A stretch of 64,000 nucleotides of DNA from Streptomyces sp. A012304 (GTDB lineage Bacteria > Actinomycetota > Actinomycetes > Streptomycetales > Streptomycetaceae), in the NCBI RefSeq assembly GCF_026008495.1, contig NZ_BQUN01000103.1, positions 181,585 to 245,584 on the forward strand. Direction: 5' to 3'. The notes below the pieces were generated by a model. It saw nothing but the letters and a program-made list of their open reading frames with translations. It was not told the origin of the DNA and did no database searches. Position 1 is the first letter of the stretch; every line of letters begins with the position of its first letter. Positions 16,471-28,600 of the stretch are shown piece by piece. Position numbers and translations under genes: made by a program.

Positions 16471-17346
16471 ATGGAGCTCGGTCTCGTCGGCCTCGGCAAG
16501 ATGGGCGGCAACATGCGCGAGCGGATCCGCCGCGCGGGCCACACCGTCGTCGGATACGACCGCAACCCGGACCTCGCGGACGTCCACAGCCTGCAAGAGC
16601 TTGTGGGCAAGCTCAAGGGCCCGCGCGTCGTCTGGGTGATGGTCCCCGCCGGCGCCGCCACCCAGTCGACGATCGACGAGCTCGCCGAGCTGCTGGAGCC
16701 GGGCGATGTCGTCGTGGACGGCGGCAACTCCCGCTGGACGGACGACGAGAAGCACGCCGAGGAGCTGGCCGCCAAGGGCATCGGCTTCGTCGACTGCGGC
16801 GTCTCCGGCGGCGTCTGGGGCCTGGAGAACGGCTACGCGCTGATGTACGGCGGCGACGCGGAGAACGTCGCCAAGGTGCAGCCGATCTTCGACGCCCTCA
16901 AGCCCGAGGGCGACTTCGGCTCGGTGCACGCCGGCAAGGTCGGCGCCGGCCACTTCGCGAAGATGGTCCACAACGGCATCGAGTACGCCATGATGCAGGC
17001 CTACGCGGAGGGCTGGGAGCTGCTGGAGAAGGTCGACTCCGTGGAGAACGTCCGCGAGGTCTTCCGCTCCTGGCAGGAAGGGACGGTCATCCGGTCCTGG
17101 CTGCTGGACCTCGCCGTCAACGCCCTCGACGAGGACGAGCACCTCGACAGGCTGCGCGGCTTCGCCCAGGACTCCGGCGAGGGCCGGTGGACCGTCGAGG
17201 CGGCCATTGACAACGCCGTGCCGCTGCCGGCGATCACGGCCTCGCTGTTCGCGCGGTTTGCCTCCCGCCAGGAGGACTCGCCTCAGATGAAGATGATCGC
17301 GGCGCTGCGCAACCAGTTCGGCGGCCACGCGGTCGAGAAGAAGTAA
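16471..17346 (+). CDS. gnd: 6-phosphogluconate dehydrogenase, short NAD-type
   Basis: A 291-residue cytoplasmic enzyme that oxidatively decarboxylates 6-phosphogluconate to ribulose 5-phosphate. It has the Rossmann motif LGLVGLGKMGGNM at the N-terminus, VDGGNSRWTDD, and the catalytic KMVHNGIEYAMMQ. The length (about 290 rather than 470) places it in the short GntZ-like class, often NAD-dependent. ATG at 16471 follows AAGGAACAAC. The position between dnaN and recF is typical for Streptomyces. Confidence 0.93.
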   Translation: MELGLVGLGKMGGNMRERIRRAGHTVVGYDRNPDLADVHSLQELVGKLKGPRVVWVMVPAGAATQSTIDELAELLEPGDVVVDGGNSRWTDDEKHAEELAAKGIGFVDCGVSGGVWGLENGYALMYGGDAENVAKVQPIFDALKPEGDFGSVHAGKVGAGHFAKMVHNGIEYAMMQAYAEGWELLEKVDSVENVREVFRSWQEGTVIRSWLLDLAVNALDEDEHLDRLRGFAQDSGEGRWTVEAAIDNAVPLPAITASLFARFASRQEDSPQMKMIAALRNQFGGHAVEKK

Positions 17347-17399
17347 CCAGGCACCACACCAGCACCACCTGAACGTCCGGGGAGGTCGGCGAAACGACC

Positions 17400-18521
17400 A
17401 TGCACGTCACGCATCTGTCGCTGGCCGACTTCCGCTCCTACGCCCGGGTCGAAGTCCCGCTCGACCCGGGCGTCACGGCTTTCGTCGGCCCCAACGGGCA
17501 GGGCAAGACCAACCTGGTCGAGGCCGTCGGCTACCTCGCCACCCTCGGCAGCCACCGGGTCTCCTCCGACGCGCCCCTGGTGCGCATGGGCGCCGACCGC
17601 GCGATCATCCGGGCGCAGGTCAGACAGGGCGAGCGCCAGCAGCTGGTCGAGCTGGAGCTGAACCCGGGCAAGGCCAACCGCGCCCGTATCAACCGGTCCT
17701 CGCCGGGCAGGCCCCGGGACGTGCTGGGGATCGTCCGGACCGTGCTGTTCGCGCCCGAGGACCTCGCGCTGGTCAAGGGCGACCCCGGTGAGCGGCGGCG
17801 CTTCCTCGACGAGCTGATCACCGCCCGCTCCCCGCGCATGGCCGGTGTGCGCTCCGACTACGACCGGGTCCTCAAGCAGCGCAACACCCTGCTGAAATCG
17901 GCCGCGCTGGCCCGGCGCCACGGCGGGCGTTCCCTGGACCTGTCCACCCTCGACGTCTGGGACCAGCACCTCGCGCGCGTGGGCGCCGAGCTGCTCGCCC
18001 AGCGGCTCGACCTGGTCGCCGCGCTCCAGCCGCTCGCCGACAAGGCGTACGAACAGCTGGCCCCCGGCGGCGGTCCCATCGCCCTGGAGTACAAGCCGTC
18101 GGCCCCCGGCGAGGCACAGGCGCGCGAGCAGCTCCACGACCAGCTGATGGCCGCCCTCGCCGACACCCGCAAGCAGGAGATCGAGCGGGGCGTCACCCTC
18201 GTCGGCCCCCACCGCGACGACGTGCTGCTCAAACTCGGTCAGCTGCCCGCCAAGGGATACGCCTCCCACGGCGAGTCCTGGTCGTACGCGCTCGCGCTGC
18301 GCCTGGCCTCCTACGACCTGCTGCGGGCCGAGGGCAACGAGCCGGTGCTGGTCCTCGACGACGTCTTCGCGGAGCTGGACGCCCGCCGCCGTGAGCGGCT
18401 CGCGGAGCTGGTGGCACCCGGCGAGCAGGTGCTGGTGACGGCCGCGGTCGACGACGACGTACCGGATGTGCTGACCGGCGCCCGGTACGCGGTGGCGGAC
18501 GGGACGGTGGAGCGCGTATGA
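17400..18521 (+). CDS. recF: DNA replication and repair protein RecF
   Basis: A 373-residue SMC-like ATPase that loads RecA at gaps with RecO/RecR. Walker A GPNGQGKTN is near residue 30, the signature TLVGPHRDDVLL near 265, and Walker B PVLVLDDVFAELD near 315. It starts with MHVTHLSLADFRSYA. Its stop overlaps the next ATG by four bases, so it is coupled to the DUF721 gene. Confidence 0.96.
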   Translation: MHVTHLSLADFRSYARVEVPLDPGVTAFVGPNGQGKTNLVEAVGYLATLGSHRVSSDAPLVRMGADRAIIRAQVRQGERQQLVELELNPGKANRARINRSSPGRPRDVLGIVRTVLFAPEDLALVKGDPGERRRFLDELITARSPRMAGVRSDYDRVLKQRNTLLKSAALARRHGGRSLDLSTLDVWDQHLARVGAELLAQRLDLVAALQPLADKAYEQLAPGGGPIALEYKPSAPGEAQAREQLHDQLMAALADTRKQEIERGVTLVGPHRDDVLLKLGQLPAKGYASHGESWSYALALRLASYDLLRAEGNEPVLVLDDVFAELDARRRERLAELVAPGEQVLVTAAVDDDVPDVLTGARYAVADGTVERV

Positions 18522-19051
18522 CCGGACAGCAGGAGCCGAGGCGGACGCCCGAGCCGTCCGGCGTCGACCTCGCGCGCGTGGCGCTCAGGGCGGCGCGGGA
18601 ACAGGCACGCGCGCGGGGGGACGTGGCGCAGCAGAAGAAGCAGGCCCGGCGCGGGGGCGGCCTGCGCTCCGGCGCGCGCGCGGACGGCCGTGACCCGATG
18701 GCGCTCGGCGCCGCGATCAACCGGCTGCTGACCGAGCGCGGCTGGGAGGCGCCGGCCGCGGTGGGCGGCGTGATGGGCCGCTGGCCGCAGATCGTCGGCG
18801 AGGACGTCGCCAACCACTGTGTGCCGGAGCGCTACGACGAGGACGAGCGGGTGCTGGTCGTGCGCTGCGACTCCACGGCCTGGGCGACGAACCTGCGGCT
18901 GCTCGCCCCGACGCTCGTGGCCCGGCTGAACGAGGATCTCGGGCACGGCCGGGTGCGGCAGATCAGGGTGCAGGGACCCGGCGGCCCGGCCCGCCGCTAC
19001 GGCCCGCTGCGCGCCCCGGGCAGCTCGGGACCCGGTGACACCTATGGGTGA
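18518..19051 (+). CDS. DUF721 (DciA-like) protein
   Basis: A 177-residue protein conserved between recF and gyrB in actinobacteria. The N-terminal third is basic and low-complexity; the DUF721 core is about residues 55-150 (INRLLTERGWEAP, WPQIVGEDVANHC, LVVRCDSTAWATNLRLL). DUF721 includes DciA, the ancestral loader of the replicative helicase DnaB, so a replication role is plausible and is an inference from family and neighbours. Confidence 0.88.
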   Translation: MTGQQEPRRTPEPSGVDLARVALRAAREQARARGDVAQQKKQARRGGGLRSGARADGRDPMALGAAINRLLTERGWEAPAAVGGVMGRWPQIVGEDVANHCVPERYDEDERVLVVRCDSTAWATNLRLLAPTLVARLNEDLGHGRVRQIRVQGPGGPARRYGPLRAPGSSGPGDTYG

Positions 19052-19088
19052 GCGGCCCGCGCGCGGGTGACATGCGTCACGTATTTCC

Positions 19089-19120
19089 GGCCGGAGCGGT
19101 CCATTCGTACCGCTCCGGCC
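19089..19120 (+). terminator. Hairpin after the DUF721 gene
   Basis: A perfect 12-base stem, GGCCGGAGCGGT at 19089-19100 with its complement at 19109-19120 and an 8-base loop, without a T run. The rest of the gap to gyrB (to about 19467) holds no ORF; TAGACT at 19331-19336 is a possible -10 for gyrB. Confidence 0.7.
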
Positions 19121-19467
19121 GTCGTTCTGAGCGCCCGCGCGACCCCGGCGCGCGGAGGAGCTTTCGCACCTGACTCCACGGTAGCCAAGGGTTGACACCC
19201 GGAAGCGCTGAGTGCCTCCGTGAGCCTCTTGGAGCCCCGCTCCGCATATGGGGACCCGTCGGAGACCGGTTGAGGGCGGCACATCCGGACTCAGGTACCG
19301 GCAAACCCCCATCAGTGTCGGCGCTACCGGTAGACTGGAGCCAATCCCGCCCCAAACGTGGGGACCGCCCGGGACAAGCTGAGCAACGTTGATCAAGGCT
19401 TACCAACGCAACATGCCGCAGCCGCTCCGGCAACCCTCCCCGGAGGGGATCCCCAGGAGCCTGGCTC

Positions 19468-21552
19468 GTGCTGTGCCAGAAAGGGCGCTTCGTGGCCGAT
19501 TCCGGCAACCCCAACGAGAACATTCCGTCCACCGACGCAGGCGCGACCGACGCCGCCACCACCTCGAACGGCGAGGTCACGGCGTCGTACGACGCGAGCG
19601 CCATCACCGTCCTCGAGGGGCTGGACGCGGTCCGCAAGCGCCCCGGTATGTACATCGGCTCCACCGGTGAGCGTGGTCTGCACCACCTCGTGTACGAGGT
19701 CGTCGACAACTCGGTCGACGAGGCCCTGGCCGGGCACGCGGACACGATCGAGGTGACGATCCTCGCCGACGGCGGCGTCCGCGTCGTCGACAACGGCCGA
19801 GGCATCCCGGTGGGCATCGTCCCGTCCGAGGGCAAGCCGGCCGTCGAGGTCGTGCTGACCGTGCTCCACGCGGGCGGCAAGTTCGGCGGCGGCGGCTACG
19901 CGGTCTCCGGTGGTCTGCACGGCGTGGGTGTCTCGGTCGTGAACGCCCTGTCCAGCAAGGTCTCCGTCGAGGTGAGGACCGACGGCCACCGCTGGACGCA
20001 GGACTACAAGATGGGCGTCCCGACGGCCCCGCTCGCCAAGCACGAGGCCACGGACGAGACCGGCACCTCGGTCACCTTCTGGGCCGACGGCGACATCTTC
20101 GAGACCACCGACTACTCCTTCGAGACGCTCTCGCGGCGCTTCCAGGAGATGGCGTTCCTCAACAAGGGTTTGACGATCAAACTCACTGACGAGCGCGATT
20201 CGGCGAAGGCCGTGACCGGTGCCGACGAGGCCGGTGCGGACGAGAAGGACGAGGTCAAGACCGTCACGTACCACTACGAGGGCGGCATCGTCGACTTCGT
20301 GAAGTACCTCAACTCCCGCAAGGGAGACGCGGTGCACCCCTCCGTCATCGACCTGGAGGCCGAGGACAAGGAACGGAGCCTGTCCCTCGAGGTCGCCATG
20401 CAGTGGAACGGCGGCTACACCGAGGGTGTCTACTCCTTCGCCAACATCATCCACACGCACGAGGGCGGTACGCACGAGGAGGGCTTCCGCGCGGCGCTGA
20501 CGAACCTGATCAACAAGTACGCGCGCGACAAGAAGCTGCTGCGGGAGAAGGACGACAACCTCACGGGCGACGACATCCGCGAGGGTCTGACCGCGATCAT
20601 CTCGGTCAAGCTGAGCGAGCCGCAGTTCGAGGGCCAGACCAAGACCAAGCTGGGCAACACGGAGGCCAAGACCTTCGTCCAGAAGGCGGTCTACGAGCAC
20701 CTCAACGACTGGCTGGACCGCAACCCGGTCGAGGCGGCGGACATCGTCCGCAAGGGCATCCAGGCGGCCACCGCGCGCGTGGCGGCCCGCAAGGCGCGTG
20801 ACCTGACGCGTCGTAAGGGCCTGCTGGAGTCGGCGTCCCTGCCGGGCAAGCTCTCCGACTGCCAGTCGAACGACCCCACCAAGTGCGAGATCTTCATCGT
20901 CGAGGGTGACTCCGCCGGCGGTTCGGCCAAGTCCGGCCGCAACCCGGAGTACCAGGCGATCCTCCCGATCCGCGGCAAGATCCTCAACGTGGAGAAGGCC
21001 AGGATCGACAAGATCCTGCAGAACCAGGAGATCCAGGCGCTGATCTCCGCCTTCGGTACCGGAGTCCACGAGGACTTCGACATCGAGAAGCTCCGCTACC
21101 ACAAGATCATCCTGATGGCGGACGCCGACGTCGACGGCCAGCACATCAGCACCCTGCTGCTGACCTTCCTGTTCCGCTTCATGCGGCCGCTGGTCGAGGC
21201 CGGGCACGTGTACCTCTCCCGTCCCCCCCTGTACAAGATCAAGTGGGGCCGGGACGACATCGAGTACGCCTACTCCGACCGCGAGCGTGACGCGCTCATC
21301 GAGATGGGCCGGCAGCGCGGCAAGCGCGTCCGCGAGGACTCGATCCAGCGCTTCAAGGGTCTCGGCGAGATGAACGCCGAGGAGCTGCGCGTGACGACGA
21401 TGGACCAGGAGCACCGGGTCCTCGGCCAGGTCACCCTCGACGACGCCGCCCAGGCCGACGACCTGTTCTCGGTCCTCATGGGCGAGGACGTCGAGGCCCG
21501 CCGCCAGTTCATCCAGCGCAACGCCAAGGACGTCCGCTTCCTCGACATCTGA
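19468..21552 (+). CDS. gyrB: DNA gyrase subunit B
   Basis: ATPase subunit of gyrase. It has the GHKL ATP site (VVDNSVDEALAGH, DNGRGIPVGI, GGLHGVGVSVVNAL), the transducer domain and the TOPRIM region with EGDSAGGSAKSGR and DADVDGQHI. I give GTG at 19468 (694 residues) because AGGAG lies 8 bases upstream. GTG at 19492 would give a 686-residue product starting MADSGNPNEN, the length I recall for S. coelicolor GyrB, so the start is not settled. An insert of about 20 acidic residues near 245-265 is typical of Streptomyces. It lies 42 bases before gyrA. Confidence 0.96.
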   Translation: MLCQKGRFVADSGNPNENIPSTDAGATDAATTSNGEVTASYDASAITVLEGLDAVRKRPGMYIGSTGERGLHHLVYEVVDNSVDEALAGHADTIEVTILADGGVRVVDNGRGIPVGIVPSEGKPAVEVVLTVLHAGGKFGGGGYAVSGGLHGVGVSVVNALSSKVSVEVRTDGHRWTQDYKMGVPTAPLAKHEATDETGTSVTFWADGDIFETTDYSFETLSRRFQEMAFLNKGLTIKLTDERDSAKAVTGADEAGADEKDEVKTVTYHYEGGIVDFVKYLNSRKGDAVHPSVIDLEAEDKERSLSLEVAMQWNGGYTEGVYSFANIIHTHEGGTHEEGFRAALTNLINKYARDKKLLREKDDNLTGDDIREGLTAIISVKLSEPQFEGQTKTKLGNTEAKTFVQKAVYEHLNDWLDRNPVEAADIVRKGIQAATARVAARKARDLTRRKGLLESASLPGKLSDCQSNDPTKCEIFIVEGDSAGGSAKSGRNPEYQAILPIRGKILNVEKARIDKILQNQEIQALISAFGTGVHEDFDIEKLRYHKIILMADADVDGQHISTLLLTFLFRFMRPLVEAGHVYLSRPPLYKIKWGRDDIEYAYSDRERDALIEMGRQRGKRVREDSIQRFKGLGEMNAEELRVTTMDQEHRVLGQVTLDDAAQADDLFSVLMGEDVEARRQFIQRNAKDVRFLDI

Positions 21553-21594
21553 GTCGGTCTCAGCTGACCGCACCAGGAAGGATCCTCACCAGCA

Positions 21595-24186
<2,592 letters not shown>

Positions 24187-24204
24187 CACGAGGAGTGAGT
24201 CATC

Positions 24205-25092
24205 GTGAGCGGAGCCACGGGCGCCGGTTCGGTCGGTACATCGGCCGGCACCTCTTCCGGCCCTTCTACCGGCACCACGGCCGGTGAGGAAAAGGACGAC
24301 GGCGGCCGTGGCTCCGCCGCGGGGGCGAAGGACGCGCGGCCGACCACCGCGCGTGGCGGCGAGCCGGGCACGGCGGCCGCGCAGGTGATGGACACCCACA
24401 CCACCAACCTCCAGGCGATCAAGCCGTCGACGACCGATCCGCGCTCGCCTGACAAGCCTGGATCCCAGGGGGGAACCGTGACGGACACCCGAGGTCCGCA
24501 GACCCAGAAGAAGAAGGCCGGCGCGCAACCGGCCGCTTCGGGCGCCCAGCAGCGTCCCCGGACCGGCGCCGAGGCCCAGCAGCCGGCCTCCCCGCTGCCC
24601 GGGGAGCGTCAGGCCCAGCAGCCCGCCGGGCCCTACCACCCGCCGCAGGCCTACTCGGCGCAGGACCAGGGTGACGCCCTACGCCGTCCGCGCACCGGGG
24701 TCGGGGCCCGCACCACGCCCCGGGTGCGCAAGGCGCGGCTGCGGGTGGCGAAGGCCGACCCGTGGTCGGTGATGAAGGTCAGCTTCCTGCTCTCCATCGC
24801 GCTCGGCATCTGCACGATCGTCGCGGCGGCCGTGCTGTGGATGGTCCTGGACGCCATGGGCGTCTTCTCGTCGGTCGGCGGCACGATCGCGGAGGCGACG
24901 GGCTCCAACGAGTCGAACGGCTTCGACCTCCAGGCCTTCCTGTCCCTCCCCCACGTCCTGATGTTCACGTCGATCATCGCGGTCATCGACGTCGTCCTCG
25001 CGACGGCCCTCGCGACGCTCGGCGCGTTCATCTACAACCTCTCCGCCGGCTTCGTCGGCGGGGTGGAGCTGACGCTCGCCGAGGACGAGTGA
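24205..25092 (+). CDS. DUF3566 transmembrane protein
   Basis: A 295-residue protein conserved directly after gyrA in actinobacteria (CwsA-neighbourhood family in mycobacteria). The first 160 residues are disordered (Gly/Thr/Ala/Gln/Pro). The DUF3566 domain (about 165-290) has two membrane helices, VSFLLSIALGICTIVAAAVLW and a second near HVLMFTSIIAVIDVVLATAL, with RLRVAKADPWSVMK before the first. GTG at 24205 follows GAGGAG; a start at about 24478 (GTG after GGGGG) is an alternative. Its function is not established. Confidence 0.87.
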   Translation: MSGATGAGSVGTSAGTSSGPSTGTTAGEEKDDGGRGSAAGAKDARPTTARGGEPGTAAAQVMDTHTTNLQAIKPSTTDPRSPDKPGSQGGTVTDTRGPQTQKKKAGAQPAASGAQQRPRTGAEAQQPASPLPGERQAQQPAGPYHPPQAYSAQDQGDALRRPRTGVGARTTPRVRKARLRVAKADPWSVMKVSFLLSIALGICTIVAAAVLWMVLDAMGVFSSVGGTIAEATGSNESNGFDLQAFLSLPHVLMFTSIIAVIDVVLATALATLGAFIYNLSAGFVGGVELTLAEDE

Positions 25093-25136
25093 GCATCGCT
25101 CTCCGCGGTCCGTGGGCCGTCCCGTGACTATCGATT

Positions 25137-25165
25137 TTGGGACTGCCCACGTCGTGCGCTAATCT
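25137..25165 (+). promoter_or_regulatory. Promoter of tRNA-Ile
   Basis: TTGGGA at 25137-25142 and TAATCT at 25160-25165 are separated by 17 bases, a good housekeeping-sigma (HrdB) match. The -10 ends 40 bases before the tRNA. Confidence 0.75.
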
Positions 25166-25205
25166 TCAGGAGTCAGCGCGCGGGACACACACCGCAGAGC
25201 GCGGC

Positions 25206-25282
25206 GGGGCTATAGCTCAGTTGGTTAGAGCGCATCCCTGATAAGGATGAGGCCACAGGTTCAAATCCTGTTAGCCCCACCA
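25206..25282 (+). tRNA. tRNA-Ile (anticodon GAT)
   Basis: The acceptor GGGGCTA pairs with TAGCCCC. The D-loop TAGCTCAGTTGGTTAGAGC, anticodon loop CTGATAA and T-arm GGTTCAAATCC are all present. CCA is encoded at 25280-25282. Confidence 0.98.
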
Positions 25283-25288
25283 GCGAAG

Positions 25289-25318
25289 ACCCCCGGACCA
25301 TCGGTCCGGGGGTTTTTT
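25289..25318 (+). terminator. Terminator after tRNA-Ile
   Basis: A perfect stem (ACCCCCGGACC with its complement, three-base loop) followed by six T residues: a textbook intrinsic terminator. The following 290 bases to 25607 show no gene. Confidence 0.95.
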
Positions 25319-25607
25319 GACACCATCAGCCTTGTGGTCCGCGTCCGGGGCCGCTCCGCCCGGCCCGACGAAGCACGTCATCCGCTTTTCCTGACCCATC
25401 GGTCACCCCCTTGTGCCGCCTCTGAGAGGCTCGCTCCGCGGGCCGGCCGTGTCCGCTTGGCCAGACGGGCGGGATGCGGAAACCCGGTCGCTGACGACGG
25501 GGGATACGCCAGCGACCGGGCTGTGGCCAACACTAACAAGGGTGCTGGTGCGGTGGGAGGTGACTGTTCGGGTGGGATGGGCAGTTGTGATCGGGATCAC
25601 TGCAACG

Positions 25608-28600
25608 TCACTGGTCGCACGGGGGGTCGTAGGAGAGGCGGGGCAGGTACTCCTGCCACTTCTCGCGGGTGAGGACGCCGCGGGTGGTGGCGCAGATGTG
25701 GCTGATGGCGTCGTCGACGTCGAGGTTCCACAGGCGGACGGTGTCGGTGCCGCTGGAGACGCCGAGCATGTGGTTCTCCGGGCTGAACGACAGGAAGTTG
25801 CCCGTCCGGGCGTTCGGGCTCATCGACTGGCCGATGGGGGAGGCGTCGGAGGGGCTGGTGACCTTCCACAGTCGGACGGTGTTGTCGTTGCCGCCGCTGG
25901 CGAGGGTGTGGCCGTCCTGGCTGAACGTCAGGGACACGACCGCCTCGGTGTGGCCGGTGAGCGGGGAGCCGCCGCCGCCGGCCCGGTCGGGGTCGGAGAC
26001 GTTCCACAGCCGGACGGTGTCGTCGTCGCTGCCGCTGGCGAGGGTGTCGCCGTCCGGGCTGTAGGCGAGGGCGTTGACGGGGCCGTGGTGGCCGGTGAGG
26101 GGCGTGCCGCGCAGGGTGGCCCGGCCGGGGTCGGTGACGTCCCAGAGCCGGATGGCGCCGTCGGCGCTGCCGCTGGCGAGGGTGTCGCCGTCCGGGCTGA
26201 AGGCGAGGGCGTTGATGTAGCCCTTGTGGCCGGTGAGCGGCCTGCCGAGCGGGGTGACGTGGGACAGGTCGCTGACGTCCCAGAGCTGGAGGGTGCGGAC
26301 GTCGTAGGCGGTGGCGAGAGTACGGCCGTCGGGGCTGAAGGAGAGCGCGTCGGGGCCCATGAAACGGGTCCGCAGGGCGAGGGGCGGCCCGTGGGAGACC
26401 GGCCGGGCCGGGGTGCGGACGTCCCACAGGTAGACCGTCCGGTCGGGGGTGAGGACCGCGAGCGTGCGGCCGTCGGGGGAGAACGCCAGGTTGCGCTCGC
26501 TGCCGTCCCCCGGCATGTAGAGGGAGCCCGTCAGCACGGGGCGCTCGGGGTTCTCGACGTTCCACAGCCGGATCCGGCCGTCCCGCGCGGTCGTGGCGAG
26601 CACCCGCCCGTCCGGGCGGAACACCCCGCTGCGGCCGATCATGTCGGACGTCGGGACGGACCACAGGCGGACCTTGCTGTCGCCGCTGCCGGTGGCGAGC
26701 GTCCGGCCGTCGGGGCTGAAGCCGAGGGCGTACATCTCACCGCTGCTGCCCGCGAGCGGTTCACCGACCTGTGACGGGTAGGCCGGGTCGCTGACGTTCC
26801 AGAGACTGGCCGTGCTGTCGGCGCTGGCGGCGGCGAGCATCCGGCCGTCCGGGCTGAAGGCCACCGACCACACGGGACCGGTGTGGCCGGTGAGCGGGGA
26901 GCCGAGCCGGGCCGCGTGCCCGGGGTCGGAGACGCTCCACAGCCGGACGGTGTCGTCGGCGCTGCCGCTGGCGAGCGTGCGGCCGTCCGGGCTGAAGGCC
27001 ACCGAGTGCACCGTGTCCGTGTGCCCGGTCAGGACCTTCCCGGACGACCGCGGGCGGTCGCGGTCGGCCATGTCCCACAGCCTGATCGTGCCGTCGTCGC
27101 CGCCGGCGGCCAGGGTGCCGCCGCCGGGGCTGAACGCCACGCAGCGCACGGCGGCGGTGTGGCCGGTGAGGGTGGCGAGCGCCGCCGGCCTGCGCGGGTC
27201 GGTCATGTCCCACAGGCGCACGGTGCGGTCCTCGCCCGCGGAGGCCAGGGTACGGCCGTCCGGGCTGAACGCCAGCAGGTAGATCGTGCCCTCGTGACCG
27301 GACAGGGGACTGCCGAGCGGGCGCGGGTGCGCGGGATCCCGTACGTCCCACAGGCGTACGGTGCCGTCGTCGCCGGCACCGGCGAGCGTGGCGCCGTCCG
27401 GGCTGAAGACCGCGCTGCTCACCCAGCTGGTGGGGCCGGTGAGGGGCTTGCCCAGGGGTTTCGGGTGGGACGGGTCGGACACGTCCCACAGGCGGATGGT
27501 CCGGTCGTAGCTGGCGGTGGCCAGGGTCTTGCCGTCCGGGCTGAACGAGGTGAGGTAGACGGCTCCGGTGTGGCCGAGCAGCGGGGTGGCCAGCGGCGCG
27601 TTGACGATGGAGATCAGCCGGTTGTTCGTGCCCTCGTCGTCGGGGCGCAGCCGGTGGGCGACCAGGTCGATCTGGGCGGACAGCGACGGGTCCGTGGACT
27701 GCACGCGGTCGGCCTCGGCGACCACCTGCTCGAACACCGCGTCGTTGCGCTGCTGCCAGGCGACGACCGCCGAACCCACGGCCACCAGCGCGAGGACGAC
27801 CAGCGCCGACACCGCCGCCCGGCCGATCCACACCGTGCGCCTGCGCAGCCGTACCGACGCGGCGAGGAACTCCACCGCGCTGCGGGTCAGGAAGGTGTCG
27901 CCGGCCGACTGGGCCCAGGTGTGGGCCTGCTCAAGCCGGGAGCCCCGGTAGAGCAGCGAGGAGTCGCGGTGCGCGCCCTCCCAGGCCCTGCCGTCCTCCT
28001 CCAGCCGCTGGCGCAGCAGGTTGTCCTGCCGGTCCTCGTCGATCCACTCGCGCAGCCGGGGCCAGGCGTGCAGCAGTGCCTCGTGGGTGATCTCCACGGT
28101 CTCCGCGTCGAGCGTCACCAGCCGGGCCCGTACCAGCGCCTCCAGCGACTCCTCCGTCTTGCCGGGGTCGCTCGACTCCGCCGCCAGCTGCCGGCGGGTG
28201 CCGCGCCTGCGGGTGGCCTGGGTGTCCTCGCCCAGCCGGACCAGCCGGAGCAGGAGCAGCCGCGCGGCCGTGCGGGCCGCCGGGTCCAGGCTGGACCAGG
28301 CGCGTTCGGCGGTCGCCGCCACGGCTCCCTGGATGCCGCCCGCCGCGCGGTAGCCGGCCAGGGTCAGCCGGCCGGCCTTGCGCCGCTGCCAGGTGGCGAG
28401 CAGGGCGTGCGAGAGCAGCGGCAGTACGCCCGCGTCGTGCGCCCCGCGCGGGCCGTCGGCGCTCACCTCGCGCACGACCAGCTCCGCGAGGCCCGGTTCG
28501 AGTTCCAGTCCGACGGCCTTGGCCGGGCCGGTCACCGCCTCGCGCAGCTCCGTGGTGGTCAGGGGGCCGAGCACCATGTGGCGGTGTTGCAGCGCGTCGG

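Noticed and set aside
19393..21573. A 726-codon open frame opposite gyrB
   Set aside because: Same effect; no family features and exactly antisense to gyrB.
25319..25607. A gene between tRNA-Ile and the STAND gene
   Set aside because: Plus-strand frames here run antisense into the STAND gene and look like shadows.
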